Positions 33,300 to 42,042 are shown, counted from the first letter of the stretch. The stretch: DNA of 64,000 nucleotides from Actinoplanes philippinensis (GCF_900113015.1 NZ_FONV01000012.1:248001-312000); one strand, 5' to 3'. A program made the numbers and translations. Notes: generated by a model not told the origin, from the letters alone.

Positions 33300-34589
33300 G
33301 TGGCTGAGCTACGGGCCGGTGGCCGATGGCCGACTCCTCGCCGGATCGCGACCCTCTCCGTGCACACCTCGCCCCTGGAGCAGCCGGGCACCGGCGACGC
33401 GGGCGGGATGAACGTGTACATCGTCGAGATCGCCAAACGCCTGGCCGAGCGGGGCGTCGAGGTGGAGGTCTTCACCCGGGCCACCGCCGGCGACCTGCCG
33501 CCCGTCGTCGAGATGTCGCCGGGGGTGCACGTGCGGCATGTCACCGCCGGGCCCTACGAGGGGCTCGCCAAGGAGGAGCTGCCCGCCCAGCTGTGCGCCT
33601 TCACCAACGGCGTGCTCCGGGCCGAGGCCGCGCACCCGCCGGGCCACTACGACCTGATCCACTCGCACTACTGGCTCTCCGGGCAGGTCGGCTGGCTCGC
33701 CCGGGAGCGCTGGGGCGTGCCGCACGTGCACACCGCGCACACCCTGGCCAAGGTGAAGAACAGGTTCATCGCGACCGGTGACCGGCCCGAGCCGAAAGCG
33801 CGGGTGATCGGCGAGGAGCAGGTCGTCGCCGCGTCGGACCGTCTCGTGGCCAACACCGAGTTCGAGGCGCAGGACCTGATCACCCACTACGACGCCGACC
33901 CGTCGCTGGTCAGCGTGGTGCCGCCGGGTGTCGACCTGCGCCGGTTCCGGCCCGGCGCGGCCGACCGGGCCCGGTTCGGCCTGCCCGAGCGCGGCCGGAT
34001 CATCGCGTTCGTCGGCCGGATCCAGCCGCTCAAGGCGCCCGATGTGCTGATCGCCGCCCTGGCCGAGATGCGCACCGGCGCGACCCTGGTGATCTGCGGC
34101 GGCCCGAGCGGCAGCGGCCTGGACCGGCCGACCGCGTTGATCGAGCTGGCCGCGACCCTCGGGGTCGCCGACTCGGTGGTGTTCCTGCCGCCGCAGACCG
34201 GCGCCGACCTGGCGTCTCTCTACCGGGCCGCCGATCTGGTCGCCGTTCCGTCCTACAACGAGTCCTTCGGCCTGGTCGCCCTGGAGGCGCAGGCCTGCGG
34301 CACGCCGGTGGTCGCGGCCGCGGTCGGCGGCCTGGTCACCGCGGTGCGTGACGGGGTGAGCGGGGTGCTCGTCGACGGGCACGATCCGCGGGACTGGGCG
34401 CGGGTGCTGGACCGGCTGCTCGACGAGCCCGGCCGCCGTCATCGGCTGGCAGCCGGGGCGGTCGCCCACGCGTCGCAGTTCTCCTGGGACCGCACCGCCG
34501 AGACGCTGCTGCGCGTCTACCGTGACGCGGTGAGCGCACACCGGGCGATGATCGCGGCCCGGCTCGACGAGGCATCCGTCGCGTGGTGA
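33300..34589 (+). CDS. mshA: D-inositol-3-phosphate glycosyltransferase MshA
   Basis: GTG 33300 behind GGAGGGAGCC gives 429 residues. The GT-B family-4 fold shows the MshA signature SVHTSPLEQPGTGDAGGMNV, then YDLIHSHYWLSGQVGWLARE, VHTAHTLAKVKN, PPGVDLRRFRPG and the donor motif YNESFGLVALEAQACGTPVV. It transfers GlcNAc from UDP-GlcNAc to inositol-3-phosphate, the first step of mycothiol synthesis. The gene 3' end is part of a 38-bp repeat array that extends into the next gene. Confidence 0.95.
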   Translation: MAELRAGGRWPTPRRIATLSVHTSPLEQPGTGDAGGMNVYIVEIAKRLAERGVEVEVFTRATAGDLPPVVEMSPGVHVRHVTAGPYEGLAKEELPAQLCAFTNGVLRAEAAHPPGHYDLIHSHYWLSGQVGWLARERWGVPHVHTAHTLAKVKNRFIATGDRPEPKARVIGEEQVVAASDRLVANTEFEAQDLITHYDADPSLVSVVPPGVDLRRFRPGAADRARFGLPERGRIIAFVGRIQPLKAPDVLIAALAEMRTGATLVICGGPSGSGLDRPTALIELAATLGVADSVVFLPPQTGADLASLYRAADLVAVPSYNESFGLVALEAQACGTPVVAAAVGGLVTAVRDGVSGVLVDGHDPRDWARVLDRLLDEPGRRHRLAAGAVAHASQFSWDRTAETLLRVYRDAVSAHRAMIAARLDEASVAW

Positions 34590-34795
34590 CCGGGCCGATC
34601 GGGAAAGAGGCATCCGTTGCGTGGTGACCGGGCCGATCGGGAAAGAGGCATCCGTCCCGTGGTGACCGGCCGATCGGGAATGGGGGCATCCTGAGCGTGG
34701 TGACCGGACCGATCGGGGAAAGAGGCATCCGTCCCGTGGTGACCGGGCCGATCTGGAAAGGGGCGTCCTGAGCGTGGTGACCGAGCTGATCGAGC
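34569..34795 (+). repeat. 38-bp tandem repeats across the mshA-ybjN junction
   Basis: About six copies of a 37-40-bp unit (core GAGGCATCCGTCGCGTGGTG, then ACCGGGCCGATCGGGAAA) run from 34569 to the ybjN start. The first covers the last codons and stop of mshA, and the last covers the GTGGTGACC start of ybjN. Copies begin at 34569, 34607, 34645, 34682, 34722 and 34760. The first two differ at one base. The array appears to be an expansion of the gene junction itself. Confidence 0.9.
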
Positions 34796-35292
34796 AGGTC
34801 CTGACCGAGCGCGAGCTGGAGTGGGAGGCGACCGGTGACAGCTCCTATGTGGTCACCCTGCCCGGCACGCACAAGCTGAAGACGGCCTGCAACCTGATCG
34901 TCGGCGCGCACGCGCTGCGGGTCGAGGCGTTCGTGATGCGCCGGCCGGACGAGCGGCACGAGGACCTCTGGGCCTGGCTGCTGCGGCGCAACGCCCGGAT
35001 GTATGGTGTCGCCTTCTCGATCGACGCGGCCGGTGACGTCTATCTCACCGGCCGGGTCTCGCTGAAGGGCCTGGACGCCGACGAGCTGGACCGGTTGCTC
35101 GGCTCGGTGCTGACATATGCGGACGAGTCCTTCGACACGATGCTGGAGATCGGGTTCGGCTCGTCGATCCGCCGGGAGTGGGCGTGGCGGGTGAGCCGGG
35201 GCGAGTCGACGGCCAACCTGGAGGCCTTCAAACACCTCGTCGAGCAGCCGGAGCAGCAACCGGAGCAGAAGCCGGAGCAGAAGCCGCAGTAG
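34774..35292 (+). CDS. YbjN-domain protein with Gln/Pro/Glu repeat tail
   Basis: The 172-residue protein has the actinobacterial YbjN pattern: VTELIEQVLTERELEWEAT, VTLPGTHKLKTACNLIVGAH, LRVEAFVMRRPDERHEDLWA and a conserved SIRREWAWRVSRGES. The fold is like type III secretion chaperones, but no partner is known. The gene always follows mshA in many actinobacteria. The C-terminus ends in QPEQQPEQKPEQKPQ, encoded by 12-bp repeats that continue past the TAG stop. The start lies inside the upstream repeat array, so copy changes may affect its leader. Confidence 0.85.
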   Translation: MVTELIEQVLTERELEWEATGDSSYVVTLPGTHKLKTACNLIVGAHALRVEAFVMRRPDERHEDLWAWLLRRNARMYGVAFSIDAAGDVYLTGRVSLKGLDADELDRLLGSVLTYADESFDTMLEIGFGSSIRREWAWRVSRGESTANLEAFKHLVEQPEQQPEQKPEQKPQ

Positions 35293-35329
35293 CAGCCGGA
35301 GCAGAAGCCGGAGTAGCAGCCGGAGCAGG
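35241..35329 (+). repeat. 12-bp tandem repeats at and beyond the ybjN stop
   Basis: Units of the form CAGAAGCCGGAG run from inside ybjN past its stop. The stop (TAG 35290-35292) and a second in-frame TAG (35314-35316) sit where the repeat expects CAG or GAG, so point changes appear to have cut a once longer repeat tail. Confidence 0.85.
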
Positions 35330-35988
35330 CGTCCGGCCGTGATCTCGCGGATTCGCCGCCGCACCCACAAGATCGCGTGAAGAGGGCACTCGGGCAATCC
35401 GTACCGATTGGTCCATTGTGGCCGGACGGTTTCTCGCCGATCGATGTGTGACACACGCCGTCCCTGGGTACTGGCAGTCTCCTGGCGATGTGCTGAGGAT
35501 TCCCTGAGTCTGTGGACGGCTGGTTCGACAGCCGTCTACTGTCATGCGCCATTTGCCGTCGCCGGGTTACCGAACGGTGGTTGTCGTGATTTCTTCCCGA
35601 CTGCGAAACCCGGAAGAGTGATTGGCGACTCGTCCGATCGGTTGGTAGTTGGTGAATGTGACGGTTGAGACAGATGTCGACACGAAATCGGGTTGTGAGG
35701 CTTGCATGCCCCAACTAGCGTGGTCGATGGACGCCGAGCCGTCAGTTCGGGGAACGGGTCGATCAGCAATGATCGCCACGGTTCGGTGTTTGGGGACGGG
35801 TGGCATGAGCCGTTGGGGGACGGCGCGACCCGAGACCGGCGGTAAGTGCGGGCGGCGCCTATGGGGATGGGTGTCGCCCGCCGCCGCCGGCGCTTTTGTT
35901 TCCGGCTTGTTTCCGGTGTTCACCTATTGGACACGGCCGGATCATTCACTATCGATGCTCGCGGCTTAAAGGCGCCGGAATCCGCTTT
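35330..35988. other. 659-base low-GC region without a clear gene
   Basis: This lies between the convergent ybjN and MFS genes. Its GC content is visibly lower than elsewhere, especially 35400-35780, and codon bias is absent in all frames. The longest rightward frame (about 35649-35969) starts with TTG, has no ribosome site and matches nothing I know. It may be decayed or acquired DNA. A short inverted pair GCGGGCG/CGCCCGC near 35847-35882 lies before a T-rich stretch and may end transcription. Confidence 0.5.
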
Positions 35989-37236
35989 TCAGGCACTCGC
36001 CGTCGCGCGTTCCGACTCGGTCTCCTCTTGCGCCAGCCGCAGCCGCATCGCCCGCCGGGCACGTGCCGGGCCGGCCAGCAACTGGCCCACCGCGACCACG
36101 GCGCACAGGGCGAAACACCCGCCCCAGAGCACGGCGTCACCAGCCCGCTGCAGGACCAGGCCGCCGAGGATCGGGGCCAGGGCCGTCCCGGCCGACCAGG
36201 AGAGCGAGTTCAGGCCCTGGTAACGGCCACGCAGGCCGGGTGGGGAGAGCGCCGCCACGGTGGCCGCGTTGCTGGGGGACTGCAGCATCTCGCCCAGAGT
36301 CCAGATGATCACCGTTACGGCGTACATCAGCGGGGTCTCGGCGAGGGCGACCAGCCCGAAACCGGAACCGATCAGCAGCGCCGCGACCGCCAGGACCGTG
36401 GCGCTGTTGCGCCCCTCGATCAGTTTCGGGACGAAGAGCTGGCCGGAGACGATCAGGACGCCGTTCACCGCGATGACCGTGCCGTAGGTGGCGGCCGTGT
36501 GCCCGTCGGCCAGCATGCTGATCGGCAACGTCGACAGGTGCTGCAGGATGACCAGCACCGAGACGAAGGTGAGCAGCAGGTAGACGACGAAGTTGCCGTC
36601 CCGCAGCGCCGTGCCGAGGCCTCCGCCCGGCTCCGCCCGGCGCCCCGGGACGCGGGCCGGCCGGGTCTCGGCCAGGAAGATCGCCGTGATGGTCGCGGTG
36701 ATCAGGGTGGTGGCCGCGTCGGCGCCGAAGAGCAGCAGGTAATCGACGTTCGCCGCGAAGCCCGCGAGGATCGCCGCGACCGCGAAGCCGAGGTTGATCG
36801 CCCAGTAGTTCAGGGAGAACGCCCGGACCCGGTCGCGCTCCGGCACCACGTCGACCATCATGGCCGAGAAGGCCGGCCGGACCGCCTCGGCGAAGAGACC
36901 GAGCAGGAAGGTCGCGACGGCGATCTGCGGGTACGTCCGGGCGAGTCCCAGGGCCAGCATCAGCCCGGCCGCGCCGAACTGGGCCACCAGCATGGTCGGG
37001 CGGCGGCCCCAGCGGTCGGCCAGGACCCCGCCGGACACCGTGCCGATCGCGCCGCCGACACCGTAGAGACCCAGGACCAGACCGGCCTGGCTCTGCGAGA
37101 ACCCGCGCTCGCTGGTCAGGTAGATGCTCAGGAAGAGCACCGCGAACGAGCCGACCCGGTTGATCAGGGTGCCGGTCCAGAGGAACCAGAACTGCCGGGG
37201 CAGCCCACCGGCCGCCTGCCGTAGCCAACCTCGCAC
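35989..37236 (-). CDS. Major facilitator superfamily transporter
   Basis: GTG 37236 is chosen because GGGGAG lies six bases before it; ATG 37242 would leave no space. The 415-residue protein has about 12 membrane helices and the MFS loop motif GGVLADRWGRRPTM, plus NYWAINLGFAVAAILAG. A second half begins after a basic central loop (PARVPGRRAEPGG). It is probably a drug or metabolite exporter; the substrate is unknown. It interrupts the mshA-ybjN-gpmA order but is also common there in other actinobacteria. Confidence 0.85.
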   Translation of the reverse strand: MRGWLRQAAGGLPRQFWFLWTGTLINRVGSFAVLFLSIYLTSERGFSQSQAGLVLGLYGVGGAIGTVSGGVLADRWGRRPTMLVAQFGAAGLMLALGLARTYPQIAVATFLLGLFAEAVRPAFSAMMVDVVPERDRVRAFSLNYWAINLGFAVAAILAGFAANVDYLLLFGADAATTLITATITAIFLAETRPARVPGRRAEPGGGLGTALRDGNFVVYLLLTFVSVLVILQHLSTLPISMLADGHTAATYGTVIAVNGVLIVSGQLFVPKLIEGRNSATVLAVAALLIGSGFGLVALAETPLMYAVTVIIWTLGEMLQSPSNAATVAALSPPGLRGRYQGLNSLSWSAGTALAPILGGLVLQRAGDAVLWGGCFALCAVVAVGQLLAGPARARRAMRLRLAQEETESERATASA

Positions 37237-37372
37237 GATCATCTCCCCGTAAGTAGCCGTCGGGGTTTATTCCCTTACATCGTGGATCTTCGCGCAAGCG
37301 GGTTTCGGTGTGGTGGCGGACACGTGCCGGGTGGCCCGTACGCGCGGCCGGGCGTCGGGGGAAGATGTGGTC

Positions 37373-38122
37373 ATGACTGGAACCCTGGTGCTGCTGCGGC
37401 ACGGCAACAGCGAGTGGAACGCCAAGAACCTCTTCACCGGCTGGGTCGACGTGGACCTGGACGCCAAGGGTGAGGACGAGGCCCGGCGCGGCGGCGAGCT
37501 TCTCAAGGAGCAGGGGGTGCTGCCCGACGTGGTGCACACCAGCCTTCTTCGGCGCGCGATCCGGACCAGTGAGATCGCGCTGCACATCACCGACCGCCAC
37601 TGGATCCCGGTGAAGCGTCACTGGCGGCTCAACGAGCGCCACTACGGCGCCCTGCAGGGCAAGGACAAGAAGCAGACCCTGGAGACGTACGGGGAGGAGC
37701 AGTTCATGCTCTGGCGCCGGTCGTACGACGTGCCCCCGCCCCCGATCGAGGAGGACTCGGAGTTCTCCCAGGCGGGTGACGCGCGGTATGCCGACCTGGC
37801 CCCGGAGATCCTGCCGAAGGCGGAGTGCCTGAAGGACGTGCTGGAGCGGGCCCTGCCGTACTGGTACGACGCGATCGTCCCCGACCTGCGCGCCGGCAAG
37901 ACGGTGCTGGTCGCGGCACACGGCAACTCGCTGCGCGCCATCGTCAAGCACCTCGACGACATCTCCGACGAGGCGATCGCCGGCCTGAACATCCCGACCG
38001 GCATCCCGCTGCGCTACGACCTGGACGAGAACCTCCGCCCGATCACCGCGGGCGGCACCTACCTCGACCCGGTCGCCGCCAAGGAGGCCGCCGCCGCCGT
38101 GGCCGCCCAGGGCCGCAAGTAA
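37373..38122 (+). CDS. gpmA: 2,3-bisphosphoglycerate-dependent phosphoglycerate mutase
   Basis: ATG 37373 gives 249 residues, the normal length. Catalytic motifs are LVLLRHGNSEWN (phospho-His), LNERHYGALQGKDK and LVAAHGNSLRAIVKHLDD. The enzyme interconverts 3- and 2-phosphoglycerate in glycolysis. It precedes phoU-senX3-regX3, as in many actinobacteria. A terminator follows. Confidence 0.96.
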   Translation: MTGTLVLLRHGNSEWNAKNLFTGWVDVDLDAKGEDEARRGGELLKEQGVLPDVVHTSLLRRAIRTSEIALHITDRHWIPVKRHWRLNERHYGALQGKDKKQTLETYGEEQFMLWRRSYDVPPPPIEEDSEFSQAGDARYADLAPEILPKAECLKDVLERALPYWYDAIVPDLRAGKTVLVAAHGNSLRAIVKHLDDISDEAIAGLNIPTGIPLRYDLDENLRPITAGGTYLDPVAAKEAAAAVAAQGRK

Positions 38123-38132
38123 AACGACGGGA

Positions 38133-38159
38133 GCCGGGACACCCCCGTGGTGTCCCGGC
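38133..38159 (+). terminator. gpmA terminator hairpin
   Basis: A perfect 11-bp stem (38133-38143 with 38149-38159) and a 5-base loop lie ten bases after the gpmA stop. No T-run is present. Confidence 0.65.
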
Positions 38160-38224
38160 CCCCGTGGTGCAAAGCGCGACCCTGCCCCGACAGTCTCCGC
38201 GAGGGCGTACTCACGGAACGACCC

Positions 38225-38328
38225 GCAAAATGCCGCCGGTGACGAGGCAGTCGATTTGCCGACGCCCAGCGGGGTTTGCTGGGTGGCGGCAAATCGCCTG
38301 ACTCGTCACCGGTTACAAGGCATTTTGC
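38225..38328. repeat. Long imperfect palindrome between gpmA and phoU
   Basis: The left arm (38225-38270) and right arm (38278-38328) match in reverse over most of their length: GCAAAATGCC/GGCATTTTGC, CCGGTGACGAG/CTCGTCACCGG, CGATTTGCCG/CGGCAAATCG and GCCCAGC/GCTGGGT. Small unequal spacers lie between the blocks. It is too long for a simple terminator and could be a MITE-like repeat or a structured RNA end shared by the two convergent genes. Confidence 0.75.
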
Positions 38329-38355
38329 CCGCGGAGCGAAGCGGAGCCAGCCAGC

Positions 38356-38994
38356 TCAGTTCTCGCCGGTGATCAGGTAGATCAGGTGCTCGCCGATGTT
38401 CACGGCGTGGTCGGCGTAGCGCTCGTAGAAGCGGCCCAGCAGGGCGCCGTCGATCGCGGTCTCCGCGCCGTAGGGCCAGTCGTCGGCCAGCATGATCTTG
38501 AACAGCTTGCGCTCGAGGTCGTCGATCGCGTCGTCGTCCTTCTCCAGCTGTGCCGCCTGCTCCGCGTTCGGCTTCGCCAGCAGCTCGGTGATCTGCTCGG
38601 CCATGTGGTCGGCGACCTCGGCCATGCCCTTGAAGGTGGGCCGCAGCTCGGCCGGGACCGCCGGGGACGGATGCCGGCGGGCCGCGGTCTTCGCCACGTG
38701 CTCGGCCAGGTCGCCCATCCGCTCCAGGTCGGCGCCGATGTGCAGCGCGGTGATGACGCGGCGCAGATCGGACGCGACCGGCGCCTGCCGGGCGATGGTG
38801 TCCGCGACCTTGAGCTCGACCTGTTCGTAGATGGCGTCGACCTCCGAGTCCCGCTCGATCACGGACTGGGCGGCTGTCAGGTCGGCGGTCAGCAGCGCCG
38901 ACGTCGCCTTGCGGAGCGCGGCGCGGACCGACTCAGCCATGGTCACGAGCAGGCGGCTCACCTCGACCAGATCGGCCTGGTACTCCTCGCGCAT
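38356..38994 (-). CDS. phoU: Phosphate signalling protein PhoU
   Basis: The 212-residue, all-helical protein has two PhoU repeats: DSEVDAIYEQVELKVADTIA, DLRRVITALHIGADLERMGD and later DDAIDDLERKLFKIML and YERYADHAVNIGEHLIYLIT. The metal-binding E/DxxxD motifs are present in both. PhoU links the Pst phosphate importer to the SenX3/PhoR kinase. It is divergent from senX3 across about 195 bases that must hold both promoters. Confidence 0.94.
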   Translation of the reverse strand: MREEYQADLVEVSRLLVTMAESVRAALRKATSALLTADLTAAQSVIERDSEVDAIYEQVELKVADTIARQAPVASDLRRVITALHIGADLERMGDLAEHVAKTAARRHPSPAVPAELRPTFKGMAEVADHMAEQITELLAKPNAEQAAQLEKDDDAIDDLERKLFKIMLADDWPYGAETAIDGALLGRFYERYADHAVNIGEHLIYLITGEN

Positions 38995-39189
38995 TTCTCA
39001 GTTCCCTCTTTCGACGGCGACGGCCGATGGCGACGGCCGGGGTGCGCTGACCAGGCTATGGGCGTGGAACGGCCTCAACATGAACGCCGGTGAACGAGGG
39101 CGGGCGCAGTGGTGAACATTATTCGACGCGCGCCCGATTTGCCGTAATGGCCCTGTGGTTCAGGTAAACAATGACCCTACGATCGCAGC

Positions 39190-40469
39190 GTGGAGTGGGA
39201 ATACGCCGTCGGCATGGTTGCTGCCGCGCTCGTCGTCGGTGTGGGAGCGGGACTCGCCCTTGCCCGGATCCGCCGGCCGGGCGGAGAGGCTCGGACCGGG
39301 GCACCGGAGGGGAGCGCCGCCATCGAACCGGACGACGATCGCCCGGGAGGCAAACACGGCCTCAAGGGGCTCGGACGGAAGAGCCTCGATTCGTTACGGG
39401 TGGGAGTCGTCGTCCTCGACGCCGACGACCATCCGGTGCTGGTCAATCCGGCGGCCCGCGCGATGGGCCTGCTCCGCTCCGGCGGGGCTCCGGGCACCAT
39501 CGCCGCGCACCCGATCCTGCGTACGCTGGCCGGCCAGGTCCGGCGGACCGGAGTGCGCCGGGAGGTCGAGCTGGATCTTCCCCGAGGCCGGGCTGGCGGC
39601 GGGCATGCCCCGCTCGGCCTGCACCTGCGGGCCGTCGCGCTGAACTCGACGCACGTCGCGGTCGAGGCCGCCGACGTGACCGAGGCGCACCGGCTGGCCC
39701 GGGTGCGCCGTGACTTCGTGGCGAACGTCAGCCACGAGCTGAAGACCCCGATCGGGGCGCTGCAGCTCCTGGCCGAGGCGTTGCTGGACGCCACCCAGCT
39801 TCCCGAGGCCACGCCGGAGGCGCAGTCCGAGGATCTGCTGGCGGCTCGCCGGTTCGCCGAGCGCATCCATCACGAGTCCGCCCGGATGGGCCGCCTGGTG
39901 AACGAGTTGCTCGAACTCACCCGGCTGCAGGGGGCGGAGCCGCTGCCGAACCCGGAGCCGGTCTCGCTGGACTGGGTGATCGCCGAGGTGATCGACCGGA
40001 CCAGGACGACCGCGTCGGCGAAGAGCATCGAGGTCAGCTACGAGGGCCCGAAGGGCGTCATGGCGTACGGCAACGACAGCCAGTTCGCCACGGCGGTCAC
40101 CAACCTGGTGGAGAACGCGATCGCGTACTCCGGCGAGAACACCACCGTCTCGCTCACCATGCGTAACAGCGACGACTGGATCGAGATCGACGTCGCGGAT
40201 CAGGGCATCGGCATCGCCCCGCAGGACGTGGAGCGGGTCTTCGAGCGCTTCTACCGCGCTGACCAGGCCCGATCCCGGTCCACCGGCGGCACCGGCCTCG
40301 GCCTGGCGATCGTCAAACACATCGCGACGAACCACGGGGGCCGCGTCGACGTGACCAGTTCACTCGGCGACGGCTCTACGTTCACCCTGCGCCTACCTGC
40401 GCGACCCCCGAGTCCCCCTCGTCGTCACCGACGGCGATTGAGATCGAGTCCGGTGTGGCCGGGCGCTGA
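39190..40469 (+). CDS. senX3: Phosphate-sensing histidine kinase SenX3 (3' end apparently frameshifted)
   Basis: GTG 39190 starts a kinase with a single N-terminal membrane helix, a PAS-like domain (LDSLRVGVVVLDADDHPVLV), H182 in FVANVSHELKTPIGAL, NLVENAIAYSG, DQGIGIAPQD and GTGLGLAIVKHIATNHGGRV. It normally phosphorylates RegX3 under low phosphate. The coding sequence is intact to about 40400. The literal frame then has no stop until 41067, inside regX3, while another frame gives an acidic tail (TPESPSSSPTAIEIES) and a stop at 40467-40469. One missing C in the C5 run at 40405-40409 explains this. Confidence 0.85.
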
Positions 40470-40498
40470 GCCCGCCGCCGACGACGGAAGGAACTTCA

Positions 40499-41182
40499 TT
40501 GGCCCGCGTGCTCGTGGTCGAGGACGAGGAGTCGTTCTCCGACGCCCTGTCGTACATGCTGCGCAAGGAGGGTTTCGAGGTGTCGGTCGCTGCGACCGGG
40601 ACCTCTGCCCTCACGCAGTTCGACCGGACCGGCGCCGACATCGTGCTGCTCGACCTCATGCTTCCCGAGATGTCCGGCACCGAGGTCTGTCGTCAGCTGC
40701 GTCAGCGCTCCGCAGTCCCGATCATCATGGTCACCGCCCGGGACAGCGAGATCGACAAGGTCGTCGGTCTGGAGATCGGAGCGGACGACTACGTCACCAA
40801 GCCGTATTCGCCCCGGGAGCTGGTCGCCCGGATCCGCGCTGTGCTCCGCCGCCAGGGTGCCGACGCGCCCGAGGTGACGACGCCGACCCTGGCCGCCGGC
40901 CCGGTACGGATGGACGTCGAGCGGCACGTCGTGACCGTCGACGGCTCGGGCGTGCAGTTGCCGCTGAAGGAGTTCGAGCTGCTCGAGCTGCTGCTGCGCA
41001 ACGCCGGCCGGGTGCTGACCCGTGGCCAGCTGATCGACCGGGTCTGGGGCGCCGACTACGTCGGTGACACCAAGACGCTCGATGTGCACGTCAAGCGGCT
41101 GCGCTCCAAGGTGGAGCCGGAGCCGTCCGCGCCGCGCTACATCGTCACCGTGCGAGGCCTGGGCTACAAATTCGAGCCCTGA
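40499..41182 (+). CDS. regX3: Response regulator RegX3 (OmpR/PhoB family)
   Basis: TTG 40499 follows GGAAGGAAC (40485-40493). The 227-residue protein has a receiver domain (VLVVEDEESFSDALSYMLRK, D52 in VLLDLMLPEMSG, TKPYSPRELVARI) and an OmpR-type winged helix (PLKEFELLELLLRNAGRVLT, ending YIVTVRGLGYKFEP). It controls phosphate-scavenging genes with SenX3. The gene lies 29 bases after the proposed senX3 stop. Confidence 0.96.
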   Translation: MARVLVVEDEESFSDALSYMLRKEGFEVSVAATGTSALTQFDRTGADIVLLDLMLPEMSGTEVCRQLRQRSAVPIIMVTARDSEIDKVVGLEIGADDYVTKPYSPRELVARIRAVLRRQGADAPEVTTPTLAAGPVRMDVERHVVTVDGSGVQLPLKEFELLELLLRNAGRVLTRGQLIDRVWGADYVGDTKTLDVHVKRLRSKVEPEPSAPRYIVTVRGLGYKFEP

Positions 41183-41191
41183 TTCACCCTT

Positions 41192-41258
41192 GTCGCATAC
41201 CAAGTAGCATGCGACTATGGTGAGGTCGGGTGACCCGCCCGTGATCGGGTCACCCGAC
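41192..41258 (+). terminator. Hairpins ending regX3, one inside the next gene
   Basis: A 7-bp stem (41192-41198 with 41209-41215) lies just after regX3. A perfect 13-bp stem (41225-41237 with 41246-41258) lies within the last codons of the convergent gene. The second is the stronger and could stop regX3 transcripts. Confidence 0.6.
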
Positions 41259-42042
41259 GCCTGGGGTTGGCCGCGCTGGTCGCGGGGTGGACGGCGATCA
41301 GACCGGACTTGATACGGGCAGAGCAGAGCTCGGCGAGGTGGCCGTATGCTGCTTCGCCGATCAGCTCGGTCAGCTCTGGTGCGTAGGTGACGTACATCGG
41401 CTCGGTGCCCACGTGGGCCTCCGGCGACGAGGTGCACCACCAGGCCAGATCGTGGCCGCCCGGCCCCCAGCCCCTCCGGTCGAACTCGCTCAGGGTGGAC
41501 TGGAGCAGCTTCGTGCCGTCCGGCCGGGTGATCCAGTCCTGCTCGCGGCGGACCGGCAGCTGCCAGCAGACGTCCGGCTTGTACTTGAGCGGGTGCACGC
41601 CGTCGCGCAGGGCCTGGCCGTGCAGCGCGCAGCCGGCGCCACCCGGGAAGCCGGCCTCGTTGAGGAAGACGCACGGGCCGTCGGCGGAGCGCGTGGCCGT
41701 ACGCCGCGCGGGTTTCTCGCCGTCGACGGTGTCCACCTCGGTGTAATTCTTGAACCCGCGCCGGTAGTGCTGCCAGGTCTGCGGGGTGAGCCGTGCCGCC
41801 GCCTCCTTCACCCGGGCCTCGTCGTCGGCGTCGGTGAAGAACGCGCCGTGCGAGCAGCAGCCGTCCTCGGCGCGGCCGGGCAGGATGCCCCGGCAGGCGG
41901 AGCCGAAGACGCAGGTCCAGCGGGAGAGCAGCCAGGTCAGATCGGCCCGGACCAGATGCTGTTCGTCGGCGGGATCGAGGAACTCGATCCATTCGCGAGG
42001 GAAGTCGAGCGGTACTTCCCGGGGTGGTGTCGCGCGGCTCAT
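41215..42042 (-). CDS. Conserved cysteine-rich protein, unknown function
   Basis: The 275-residue protein has clustered Cys residues: CVFGSACRGILPG, DGCCSHGAFF, GPCVFLNEAGFPGGAGCALHG and KPDVCWQLPVRREQDW. The order resembles proteins of the YkgJ/DUF3109 type, which are thought to bind a metal or an iron-sulphur cluster. There is no signal peptide or membrane helix. ATG 42042 is used. It converges on regX3. I know no tested function for this group. Confidence 0.7.
   Translation of the reverse strand: MSRATPPREVPLDFPREWIEFLDPADEQHLVRADLTWLLSRWTCVFGSACRGILPGRAEDGCCSHGAFFTDADDEARVKEAAARLTPQTWQHYRRGFKNYTEVDTVDGEKPARRTATRSADGPCVFLNEAGFPGGAGCALHGQALRDGVHPLKYKPDVCWQLPVRREQDWITRPDGTKLLQSTLSEFDRRGWGPGGHDLAWWCTSSPEAHVGTEPMYVTYAPELTELIGEAAYGHLAELCSARIKSGLIAVHPATSAANPRRRVTRSRAGHPTSP

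Noticed and set aside
34569..34795. The 38-bp array as a CRISPR
   Set aside because: There are no unique spacers between units. The copies are directly adjacent and overlap the ends of two genes.
35649..35969. A 106-codon frame in the low-GC region
   Set aside because: It starts with TTG, lacks a ribosome site and codon bias, and resembles nothing known.
39190..41067. A single 625-residue histidine kinase reading through regX3
   Set aside because: Beyond about 40400 the frame has no kinase sequence and overlaps the highly conserved regX3 in another frame. A one-base shift gives a normal tail and stop.
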